Assembly (NCBI GenBank): GCA_002293345.1
Contig: DBDB01000039.1
Location: forward strand, 1 to 13,125
From: Alistipes sp. UBA943
GTDB taxonomy: Bacteria > Bacteroidota > Bacteroidia > Bacteroidales > Rikenellaceae
Length of the DNA: 13,125 nt
Reading direction: 5' to 3'
Positions 8,201 through 13,125 of this stretch are shown here, piece by piece; position 1 is the stretch's first letter, and every line of letters starts with the position of its first letter. Under the pieces are notes generated by a model. It was given only the letters and a program-made list of their open reading frames with translations. It was not told the origin of the DNA and searched no databases. Both the position numbers and the translations under genes were made by a program.

Positions 8201-8770
8201 TACCAGATCATCATCCGCAACCTCTGCAAGACGTCGTTGAGCGATCTCGAAGCGTTGGAACCGTTGCGCGGACGCGAGATTTCCGTTGCGGGATTGGTTG
8301 TCGCCACGCAACACCTGGTCTCCAAAACGGGGAATCCGTGGGGTAAATTCACGTTGGAGGACTACAACGGCACGCATGAATTTTCGCTTTTCGGCAAAGA
8401 TTACGAGAATTTCCGCAAGTATCTTTTCAACGACTATTTCCTCTTCATACGCGGTAAAGTGCAGCCACGGACCTATAACGACCAGATGTTGGAGCTGAAA
8501 ATCATGTCGATGATGCAGCTATCGGAGGTGCGTGACCAGATTCGCGAGATGCATTTACAACTCCCTATCGACGAACTGACGCGCGAGTTGGTCGATGAAC
8601 TTGCCCATCGGGTCAAGTCATCGTCAGGGTCGACGACCCTGCACGTGAGTGTACACGAACCCACCTCGCGCGTCGCGTTACCGATGTTTTCACGTCGTCA
8701 CCGGGTGACTTTGACACCGGCGTTGGTGGATTTCATCGAGCAGCAGGGAATACAATATACTATTGTATAA
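5246..8770 (+). CDS. dnaE: DNA polymerase III alpha subunit
   Basis: Replicative polymerase subunit, 1174 residues, DnaE (not PolC) architecture. N-terminal PHP domain: HLHVH (5-9), D16, TDHGNMYG (39-46), E66, H85 and NDVH (211-214) preserve metal-ligand positions that E. coli DnaE has partly lost, so a metal-bound PHP domain is possible. Palm: GPGRGSAAGS (369-378), PDMDIDFD (410-417) with likely catalytic D413 and D415, and KMDFLG (571-576) with the third aspartate D573. Fingers and thumb follow (RQTGVHACGVII, LYRPGPMDYIP, EQVMRLSQALAGFTGGEAD). QQSLF (935-939) matches a sliding-clamp-binding pentapeptide. An OB fold lies at about 1010-1080, followed by a C-terminal domain. No intein. Start FVHLHVHTQYS matches the family. 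Nine bases after aroE, so likely cotranscribed. Confidence 0.96.
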   Translation: MSFVHLHVHTQYSILDGAASVSSLVREAKGLGMKALAITDHGNMYGAKTFHDTATRAGIKPILGCEVYVVRNRLEKDKDEKSGDHLILLAKNLTGYKNLCKIVSYSYTEGFYYKPRIDKELLTQYHDGLICCSACLGGEVPQAIQRGDMAGAETTVNWFKNLFGEDYYLEMQLHPSGDPRKDADVLETQKRVNTALLELAAKCGVKYICTNDVHFTLAEDAAAHDHLICLNTGRDLDDPSRMRYTFQEWLKSPQEMLALFSDHPEALTTTLEIADKVEEYSLDSEPLLPNFPLPEKFDDPDKTTVQNQFSYLRHLAYEGARERYGELDEKLTERLEFELKTIEWMGFPGYFLIVWDYIRAAREMGVSVGPGRGSAAGSVVAYALKITNIDPLKYDLLFERFLNPDRISLPDMDIDFDEDGRAEVLKYCVEKYGQKRVAQIVTFGTMAPKMAIKDVARVQKLPLSESERLSKLIPDRVTPNTKAGETPFDFCYKASPELAAERQSHNQLIRNTLQYAEKLEGSIRQTGVHACGVIIAPDDLENFVPLAIAKDADLNVVEFEGTQVESVGLIKMDFLGLRTLSIIKDALENIKNVHGVEIDIDAIPFDDAATYKLFSAGDTTGLFQFESVGMKKHLRNLKPNRFEDLIAMNALYRPGPMDYIPTFIARKHGREAVEYDVPEMEAYLADTYGVTVYQEQVMRLSQALAGFTGGEADTLRKAMGKKQRAVLDKMKPKFIEGCAKNGHDQKICEKIWSDWEKFAEYAFNKSHSTCYAYIAYQTGYLKAHFPSEFMAALLSRNLSDIKSISFYMNESKRMGINVLGPDINESRLNFSSNKKGDVRFGLAAVKGVGEAAVERIIEERTENGKYKDVYDFMERVDFTSANRKCLESLAYAGALDAVAGFHRSKFFAIDHSGTTFLDSLIRYGQRMQSEKNNAQQSLFGEATGGTAMDIQRPTPPVAEEWRSLDGLNKEKEVIGLYLSAHPLDDYQIIIRNLCKTSLSDLEALEPLRGREISVAGLVVATQHLVSKTGNPWGKFTLEDYNGTHEFSLFGKDYENFRKYLFNDYFLFIRGKVQPRTYNDQMLELKIMSMMQLSEVRDQIREMHLQLPIDELTRELVDELAHRVKSSSGSTTLHVSVHEPTSRVALPMFSRRHRVTLTPALVDFIEQQGIQYTIV

Positions 8771-8771
8771 A

Positions 8772-8819
8772 TTATAAGTAAAACTTATAGTAATTTTAAA
8801 AAGTATAAACAAAAACTAT
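8772..8819 (+). repeat. 48-base AT-rich repeat, copy A (upstream of trxA)
   Basis: Starts two bases after the dnaE stop codon. Its first 24 bases (8772-8795) are identical, in inverted orientation, to 9691-9714 inside glmM. Aligned without gaps over 48 bases, 42 positions match, and similarity stops at 8771. The 5' part holds a perfect 7-bp hairpin (TATAAGT at 8773-8779 with ACTTATA at 8783-8789, loop AAA), and the 3' end is AAAAACTAT, which recurs in tandem (8810-8829) up to the trxA start codon. It may be a mini mobile element or a shared regulatory leader. Confidence 0.8.
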
Positions 8820-8829
8820 CAAAAACTAT
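8810..8829 (+). repeat. Tandem 10-base repeat at the trxA start
   Basis: CAAAAACTAT occurs twice in direct succession (8810-8819 and 8820-8829); the last two bases of the second copy are the AT of the trxA ATG. AAAAACTAT also occurs just before dnaN (11603-11611) and in the glmM-internal repeat. An A-rich leader of this kind may help start-codon selection in Bacteroidota, which make little use of Shine-Dalgarno pairing; this is inference. Confidence 0.7.
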
Positions 8830-9142
8830 GGCACTTTCAATTACAAACGACAATTTCGAGCAGTTGATTTCGGGCACTGAGCCTATTGTAATCGACTTTT
8901 GGGCCGAGTGGTGTGGCCCTTGCAAAATGATCTCTCCCCTGATCGACGAACTCGCTACGGAATACGAAGGTCGCGTGGCGATCGGCAAATGTGACGTTGA
9001 TACGAATGGTGACGTCGCGGCACGTTTCGCCGTGCGTAACATCCCTACCGTCGTCTTCCTCAAAGGCGGTCAGATGGTCGACAAACAGGTCGGAGCATGC
9101 ACCAAAGCCGATCTGGTGAAGAAAATAGAAGGACTCTTATAG
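8828..9142 (+). CDS. trxA: Thioredoxin
   Basis: Small cytoplasmic thiol-disulfide reductase of 104 residues, the usual length of thioredoxin 1. It has the classical active site WCGPC (W28, C29, C32), the DFWAEW strand before it, and the cis-proline loop NIPT (P73). Two further cysteines (C55, C91) are outside the active site. It would donate electrons to targets such as ribonucleotide reductase and peroxidases. The 57-base upstream gap consists mostly of the AT-rich repeat plus a tandem CAAAAACTAT whose second copy overlaps the ATG; there is no Shine-Dalgarno sequence. Its last six bases overlap the end of convergent glmM, and its terminator lies inside glmM. Confidence 0.96.
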   Translation: MALSITNDNFEQLISGTEPIVIDFWAEWCGPCKMISPLIDELATEYEGRVAIGKCDVDTNGDVAARFAVRNIPTVVFLKGGQMVDKQVGACTKADLVKKIEGLL

Positions 9143-10543
9143 AGTTAACTCCTCAATTTTGCGGACGAATTGGGATGCCAGTTCGTCCGCTTCTTTTTGG
9201 GTATGCGCTTCGGCATAGACACGGATGATCGGTTCGGTATTGGAGCGGCGGAGGTGTACCCATGAATCAGGAAAATCTATCTTCAATCCGTCACGCTCGT
9301 CCTTTGTGCCAGAGTCTATTACGTGCTTTATCTCATCCAGTACTTTAGATGGATCCATCCCTTCCGTGAGGGTGATTTTGTTTTTGGATGCGAAATATTG
9401 GGGATATGCGGCACGCAATGTTTTTAATGTCACGTTTCGCTCGGCCAACAGACTCAGTATCAGTGCAATACCCACCAACGCGTCGCGTCCGTAATGCAAC
9501 TCCGGGTAAATCACACCGCCATTGCCTTCGCCACCGATCACGGCACTGACACGCTTCATCTCAGACACTACATGTACCTCGCCTACAGAAGAGCTAAAGT
9601 ATTCTCCACCAAGCGATTGAGTAAGGTCACTTAAAGCCCTGCTTGAACTCAAATTCGATACCGTGCATAGTTTTTTCCTATCGTTTTTAGAATTACTATA
9701 AGTTTTACTTATAACATAATCTGCCGCCGCTATCAACGTATACTCCTCGCCGAACATCGTCCCGTCCTCACATACCAATGCCAATCGATCCACATCCGGA
9801 TCCACCACCACCCCCAAATCGGCCTTGTGTGACACCACAGCAGCGGAAATTTCGGTCAGATGCTCCGGAAGCGGTTCCGGATTGTGTGCAAACTCGCCCG
9901 TCGGTTCACAATTGATCTCTACCACGTCGCACCCCAATCGCCGCAGCAGTTCAGGGATCACAATTCCTCCCACGGAATTGACCGCATCGACAACCACTCT
10001 GAAATGACGTTTTCGTACTTTCTCGACCTCTACCACAGGTAGCGCCAACACCTTTTCAATGTGTTCGTTGTTGAAATCGACACGCTTTACGACCTTGCCG
10101 ATAGCGTCGATCTCAGGAAACGCAAACGATTGATCCTCAGCGAGTTCCAGCACACGATTCCCCTCTTCGGCATTCAGAAATTCACCGTTTCCACCCAACA
10201 ACTTCAGGGCATTCCACTGCCGCGGATTGTGCGATGCGGTGATGATGATACCGCCATCAGCCCCGAACGTCGTCACGGCCACCTCCACGCCCGGCGTGGT
10301 GCACATACCGAGATCTATGACGTCCGCACCGGCACCCAGCAGGGCGCCATGCACCAATTTCTCGACGAGTTCGCCTGAAAGGCGGGCATCACGACCAACG
10401 CAAATCGTCAATTTATGCTCCCCGGCACCCAAAAATCTTGCATACGCGGTGGTAAATTTTACGACATCAATGGGCGTCAGGTTGTTACCGGGCATACCGC
10501 CGATCGTGCCGCGGATTCCGGAGATGGATTTTATGAGTGTCAT
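9137..10543 (-). CDS. glmM: Phosphoglucosamine mutase (alpha-D-phosphohexomutase family)
   Basis: Converts glucosamine-6-phosphate to glucosamine-1-phosphate for UDP-GlcNAc, peptidoglycan and lipid A synthesis. 468 residues from the ATG at 10543. The open frame continues upstream across the nucleoside phosphorylase gene on the other strand, but TLIKSISGIRGT is the family N-terminus and a promoter lies just upstream. Motifs: catalytic phosphoserine S104 in TASHNP, metal-binding DPDVD (248-252), sugar loop GGEGNGG (337-343), and phosphate loop RRSNTEP (432-438). The GEGNGG loop is what I recall from Bacteroidota GlmM; a phosphomannomutase or phosphoglucomutase activity cannot be excluded. Oddity: residues about 282-293, between DYVISKT and TVSNLSS, look like a Lys/Asn/Ser-rich insertion encoded by an AT-rich repeat shared with the trxA leader. 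Converges on trxA with a 6-base overlap. Confidence 0.9.
   Translation of the reverse strand: MTLIKSISGIRGTIGGMPGNNLTPIDVVKFTTAYARFLGAGEHKLTICVGRDARLSGELVEKLVHGALLGAGADVIDLGMCTTPGVEVAVTTFGADGGIIITASHNPRQWNALKLLGGNGEFLNAEEGNRVLELAEDQSFAFPEIDAIGKVVKRVDFNNEHIEKVLALPVVEVEKVRKRHFRVVVDAVNSVGGIVIPELLRRLGCDVVEINCEPTGEFAHNPEPLPEHLTEISAAVVSHKADLGVVVDPDVDRLALVCEDGTMFGEEYTLIAAADYVISKTYSNSKNDRKKLCTVSNLSSSRALSDLTQSLGGEYFSSSVGEVHVVSEMKRVSAVIGGEGNGGVIYPELHYGRDALVGIALILSLLAERNVTLKTLRAAYPQYFASKNKITLTEGMDPSKVLDEIKHVIDSGTKDERDGLKIDFPDSWVHLRRSNTEPIIRVYAEAHTQKEADELASQFVRKIEELTL
9161..9199 (+). terminator. trxA terminator embedded in the glmM coding end
   Basis: GCGGACGAA (9161-9169) pairs perfectly with TTCGTCCGC (9182-9190); a T-G wobble (9170/9181) and TGG/CCA (9171-9173/9178-9180) extend it to a 13-bp stem with a GATG tetraloop. 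The T-rich TTCTTTTT follows on the plus strand. It starts 18 bases after the trxA stop codon. On the minus strand no T-run follows, so it serves trxA. The same bases encode the GlmM residues KKEADELASQFVRK near the C-terminus. Confidence 0.82.
9667..9714 (-). repeat. 48-base AT-rich repeat, copy B (inside glmM)
   Basis: Read on the minus strand this matches the trxA-leader repeat at 42 of 48 positions without gaps, including 24 consecutive identical bases (9714 down to 9691), which contain the same 7-bp hairpin. It is in frame within glmM and encodes roughly residues 278-293 (ISKTYSNSKNDRKKL), using codons such as ATA, AGT and AGG that contrast with the GC-richer surroundings. 48 is a multiple of three, so such an element would not shift the frame. 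Confidence 0.8.
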
Positions 10544-10553
10544 GGTTTTCGAT

Positions 10554-10584
10554 TTTGTTCTTTGACACAAAAGTAGTAATTTTA
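10554..10584 (+). promoter_or_regulatory. Predicted nucleoside phosphorylase promoter
   Basis: TTTG (10554-10557), 19 bases, then TAATTTTA (10577-10584), one mismatch from TAnnTTTG. The implied transcript would have almost no leader before the ATG at 10592. AGTAATTTT also occurs in the trxA leader, and AGTAATTT in the ettA leader. Interleaved with the divergent glmM promoter in a 48-base gap. Confidence 0.4.
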
Positions 10585-10602
10585 CCCCAATATGCGAACG
10601 AT
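10568..10602 (-). promoter_or_regulatory. Predicted glmM promoter
   Basis: On the minus strand TACTTTTG (plus-strand 10568-10575) is an exact TAnnTTTG -7 element, with TTCG (one mismatch to TTTG) 19 bases upstream, inside the first codons of the divergent gene. Predicted start of transcription is about 10556-10563, leaving a leader of roughly 15-20 bases before the ATG at 10543. This supports the chosen glmM start over the longer open frame. Confidence 0.6.
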
Positions 10603-11566
10603 CCCGCCTTCCGAACTCATCCTTAATGACGATGGGTCTGTTTTCCACCTCCACCTGCTTCCCGAGCAGTTGGCCGACACGGTTATCCTGGTGGGCGATC
10701 CGGGGCGTGTCGACACGGTAGCGAAGCGATTTCAAACGATCGAGTGCCGTATCGAGAACCGTGAATTCCGTACCGTCACGGGTGTGTACAACGGTAAGTG
10801 CATGACCGTCCTGTCGACCGGCATCGGGGTGGGGAATATAGATATTTGCGTCACGGAGCTCGACGCACTGGCCAACATAGATTTTGCCACACGGCAGGTG
10901 AAACCCCGCCCGAAGCGCCTCACGCTCCTGCGTCTCGGCACTTCGGGCGCCCTGCAACCCGACCTGAAGATCGGCGACTGTGTGTTTGCACGTACCTCCG
11001 TGGGGTTCGACGGCGTGCTGGGGTTCTACAAGGGGCGTAACGACGTGTGTGATCTCGATATGGAACGTGCGTTCGTCGCCCACACGGATTGGGATCCTCT
11101 CTGTCCGCGTCCCTATTTCGTGCATGCGGACAACGACCTGTACGAACTTTTCAAAGACTCAACGACCGAAGGCATCACCATCGCCGCCCCCGGATTCTAC
11201 GCCCCACAAGGGCGCTGGGTGCGTCTCGAACCCGCCAACCCCAACCTCAACACGCTCATTGAATCGTTCCGCTATGAGGGTCGCCGCATCTCGAATTTCG
11301 AGATGGAAAGCTCCGCTCTCGCGGGGCTTTCGGCGATGATGAATCATCGAGCGGCGACCCTCTGCACGATCATCGCACAACGCGTCAACCTCGAAATGGA
11401 AGTAGACTACAAACCGTTTGTCGAGCGGATGATCGACATCGCACTGAACAAGATTTTGTGTTTTTTAGAGGCCCCTTCGGCCGCTTCTTGTTCTTCGTCG
11501 GAGGGAGGTACCTCTTGTACATCCCATCCTCCTCATCACGTCGGCACGACCAAATCTACTCTCTAA
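10592..11566 (+). CDS. Nucleoside phosphorylase (uridine phosphorylase-like, PNP_UDP family)
   Basis: Cleaves a nucleoside with phosphate to the free base and (deoxy)ribose-1-phosphate in salvage; the substrate cannot be fixed from sequence, uridine being a reasonable guess. Motifs: phosphate-binding GDPGR (35-39), STGIGVGN (75-82), RLGTSGAL (114-121), QGRWVRLEP (206-214), and the ribose-binding FEMESSAL (236-243). The catalytic core ends at about residue 288 (ALNKIL). The remaining roughly 35 residues are Ser/Cys/His/Pro-rich (SAASCSSSEGGTSC, HPPHH) and unlike the rest; they coincide with a region flanked by inverted repeats. I regard the tail as a probable late addition or loss of the original stop codon. 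Divergent from glmM, 50 bases before dnaN. Confidence 0.87.
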   Translation: MRTIPPSELILNDDGSVFHLHLLPEQLADTVILVGDPGRVDTVAKRFQTIECRIENREFRTVTGVYNGKCMTVLSTGIGVGNIDICVTELDALANIDFATRQVKPRPKRLTLLRLGTSGALQPDLKIGDCVFARTSVGFDGVLGFYKGRNDVCDLDMERAFVAHTDWDPLCPRPYFVHADNDLYELFKDSTTEGITIAAPGFYAPQGRWVRLEPANPNLNTLIESFRYEGRRISNFEMESSALAGLSAMMNHRAATLCTIIAQRVNLEMEVDYKPFVERMIDIALNKILCFLEAPSAASCSSSEGGTSCTSHPPHHVGTTKSTL

Positions 11567-11581
11567 AATTCCACAAAAATC
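11452..11581. repeat. Region of about 130 bases bounded by imperfect inverted repeats
   Basis: Left arm 11452-11470 (GATTTTGTGTTTTTTAGAG) and the reverse complement of 11561-11581 share GATTTT, GTG and an uninterrupted 8-bp TTTTAGAG/CTCTAAAA, 17 matching positions with small bulges. The AT-rich arms enclose a GC-richer interior containing the palindrome GAGGTACCTC (11505-11514), a GTCG-GCA-CGAC hairpin (11540-11550) and GGCC-CCTTC-GGCC (11470-11482). It encodes the aberrant tail of the nucleoside phosphorylase and includes its stop codon. No clear target-site duplication. Could be a small non-autonomous element or a decayed terminator. Confidence 0.5.
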
Positions 11582-11616
11582 GAATTTCTATCGACTATTA
11601 TAAAAAACTATAAATC

Positions 11617-12741
11617 ATGAAATTTTCTGTATCCAGTTCCGCCCTGCAATCGCTCCTGTCGACCACCGGAAAGGTCATTAGCACCAAAAACACACTACCG
11701 ATCCTCGACTATTTCCTGTTGGAACTCAAAGACGGCAAGTTGAAAGTGACCACCTCCGATCTCGAAACGACACTCGTCGGATCCATGGATGTGGAGAGTG
11801 TCGAGCGTGAGGGTACCATCGCAGCGCCCGCAAAACTGATGCTCGACTCGTTGAAAGAGTTTGCCGATATCCCTCTCACCATCGAAAGCAACGACTCGAA
11901 CTGGGAGATCAAAATCTCGTGGCGTACCGGTGAATTGTCCATCCCGGGTGCGAGTGCCGTCAGCTACCCCACTCTGCCGTTGCTCGCCGACGAGTCGAAA
12001 AAACTCAATCTGGACGTGGAGATGCTCACCTCGGGGATCAACAAAACCCTCTTTGCCACGGCCGATGACGAGTTGCGTCCCGTGATGAACGGTATCTACA
12101 TCAACATCGAACCCGAAAAGATCACTTTCGTCGGTACCGATGCGCACAAACTCGTCAAGTACGAAGTCGATGCCGCCAGTGCCGAAACGGCATCGCTGAT
12201 ACTGCCCAAGAAACCGGCCAACTTGCTGAAAGGCGTGCTGTCGAAAGAGGAGGACAAGATCGAAGTGGCGTTCGACGCAAAGAACGCGTGCTTCAAACTC
12301 AAAAACCACACGCTTATCTGCCGTCTCATCGAAGGTACGTACCCCAACTACAATGCCGTGATTCCGGCTGCAAACCCCAATAAAGTGCTGGTCGACCGTA
12401 TCGAATTGTTGAACGGTATCCGTCGCGTGGCGGTCTGCTCGAATCCCACGACCAACCTCATCCGTATGGATATCGCATCGAACAAGATCAACCTCGCGGC
12501 ACAGGACTTGGATTTTTCCGTGTCGGCCAATGAATCCGTATCAGGAAACTATGAAGGTGATTCGATCTCGATCGGTTTCAAATCGACATTCCTGGCAGAC
12601 ATCCTCTCGAACCTCGAAACACCCAGCATACTCATCGAACTCGCAGACTCGACACGCGCCGGAGTGTTCAAACCGATATACGACGACAAGCAACCGTTCG
12701 ATATACTGATGCTCCTTATGCCGATGATGATCAATGGCTAA
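11617..12741 (+). CDS. dnaN: DNA polymerase III beta subunit (sliding clamp)
   Basis: Ring-forming processivity clamp, 374 residues, normal length, acting as a dimer around DNA at the replication fork. Family features: MKFSVSSSALQSLLSTTGKVI at the start, LPILDYFLLEL (28-38), the second-domain ELRPVMNGIYI followed by FVGTDAHKLVKYE, RLIEGTYPNYNAVIP in the third domain, and the C-terminal LLMPMMING. The charge pattern and three-domain layout are intact. The upstream 50 bases are A/T-rich with AAAAACTAT close to the ATG and no clear TAnnTTTG promoter. It is not beside dnaA in this window. Its last eight bases overlap the following exonuclease gene. Confidence 0.96.
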   Translation: MKFSVSSSALQSLLSTTGKVISTKNTLPILDYFLLELKDGKLKVTTSDLETTLVGSMDVESVEREGTIAAPAKLMLDSLKEFADIPLTIESNDSNWEIKISWRTGELSIPGASAVSYPTLPLLADESKKLNLDVEMLTSGINKTLFATADDELRPVMNGIYINIEPEKITFVGTDAHKLVKYEVDAASAETASLILPKKPANLLKGVLSKEEDKIEVAFDAKNACFKLKNHTLICRLIEGTYPNYNAVIPAANPNKVLVDRIELLNGIRRVAVCSNPTTNLIRMDIASNKINLAAQDLDFSVSANESVSGNYEGDSISIGFKSTFLADILSNLETPSILIELADSTRAGVFKPIYDDKQPFDILMLLMPMMING

Positions 12742-13125
12742 GCTGGCACTACGGAACCCCATAATATTTCTCGACCTGGAAACAACCGGCGTAGACGCGG
12801 CAAAAGACAGGATCGTAGAGATATCGCTCGTCAAAGTGATGCCCGACGGCAGCCGCGAGGTGAAAACACGGCGGCTAAACCCCGAAATGCCAATACCACC
12901 CGAAGCAACGGCCGTACACCACATCACCGACGAGGATGTGAAAGATTGCCCCACATTCCGCGAAGTGGCAAAGTCGATGGCAGCATGGATCGAAGGAGCA
13001 GACCTCGCGGGGTTCAACTCCAACAAATTCGATATTCCGGTCCTCGCCGAAGAGTTCCTGAGAGCCGGAGTGGATATCGACCTCAAGAAACGCAAGGCCA
13101 TAGACGTGCAGAACATATTCCACAA
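12734..13125 (+). CDS. DnaQ-type (DEDD) 3'-5' exonuclease, partial (3' end off window)
   Basis: Starts ATGGCTAAG inside the dnaN 3' end (8-base overlap, different frame) and stays open to the window edge, 130 complete codons. The translation MAKLALRNPIIFLDLETTGV contains the Exo I motif DLETTG (DxE), LNPEMPIPPEATAVHHIT is typical of epsilon-like proteins, and GFNSNKFDIPVL carries the Exo II aspartate. The Exo III motif lies beyond the edge, so DEDDh versus DEDDy cannot be seen. A role as polymerase III proofreading (epsilon) subunit is suggested by its overlap with the clamp gene and by dnaE nearby, but other DnaQ-family nucleases (RNase T-like, repair) are possible. Confidence 0.85.
   Translation, partial: MAKLALRNPIIFLDLETTGVDAAKDRIVEISLVKVMPDGSREVKTRRLNPEMPIPPEATAVHHITDEDVKDCPTFREVAKSMAAWIEGADLAGFNSNKFDIPVLAEEFLRAGVDIDLKKRKAIDVQNIFH

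Noticed and set aside
7700..8377. Minus-strand open frame of 225 codons inside dnaE.
   Set aside because: Antisense shadow of the dnaE C-terminal half with no recognisable domain.
8771..8800. TATAAGT/ACTTATA hairpin as a dnaE terminator.
   Set aside because: Seven nearly all A-T pairs and no proper T-tract; its repetition inside glmM points to a repeat element rather than a terminator.
10544..11125. The glmM frame stays open for 194 codons upstream of the chosen start, which would give a 662-residue protein.
   Set aside because: The extension is antisense to the well-supported nucleoside phosphorylase gene, resembles no known domain, and the MTLIKSISGIRG start with an exact TAnnTTTG promoter just upstream is a better fit.

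Overview
The window looks like a chromosomal housekeeping segment from a member of the Bacteroidota, probably Bacteroidales; a Rikenellaceae/Alistipes-like host is my guess from protein style and moderate GC content, and I cannot confirm it. Supporting signs are upstream regions that are A-rich and lack Shine-Dalgarno sequences, promoters of the Bacteroidota type (TTTG or TTG, about 19-20 bases, then TAnnTTTG), and protein signatures such as the GEGNGG sugar-binding loop in GlmM. I see no prophage, insertion sequence transposase, CRISPR array, tRNA or rRNA.

Layout. A rubrerythrin gene (minus strand, 65-646) with its own terminator diverges from a tightly packed plus-strand block: ettA (ABC-F translation factor), hisS, popT (DUF368 undecaprenyl-phosphate carrier), aroE and dnaE. 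Its junctions are TAATG, ATGA and TAATG overlaps and one 9-base gap, so this is very likely one operon joining translation, envelope lipid recycling, aromatic synthesis and replication. It is followed by trxA, which converges on glmM (minus) with a 6-base overlap. glmM diverges from a nucleoside phosphorylase gene (plus), and after that come dnaN (sliding clamp) and, overlapping it by 8 bases, the start of a DnaQ-type 3'-5' exonuclease that runs off the edge. DnaE, DnaN and the exonuclease are all replication-related, and DnaE carries a visible clamp-binding pentapeptide.

The most unusual features are structural signals inside coding DNA. (1) A 101-base segment within aroE (5065-5165) folds into a near-perfect four-way cloverleaf: a 19-bp closing stem and three hairpins, with 88 of 101 bases paired by my hand count. 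(2) A 13-bp hairpin plus T-tract, apparently the trxA terminator, lies inside the 3' coding end of convergent glmM. (3) A 48-base AT-rich sequence occurs both before trxA and, inverted, inside the glmM reading frame (24 identical bases, 42 of 48 overall), where glmM seems to carry extra residues. (4) The nucleoside phosphorylase has an odd Cys/Ser/His-rich tail encoded within a region of about 130 bases flanked by imperfect inverted repeats. (5) The plus strand changes from G/T-rich at the left to C/A-rich at the right whatever the gene direction.
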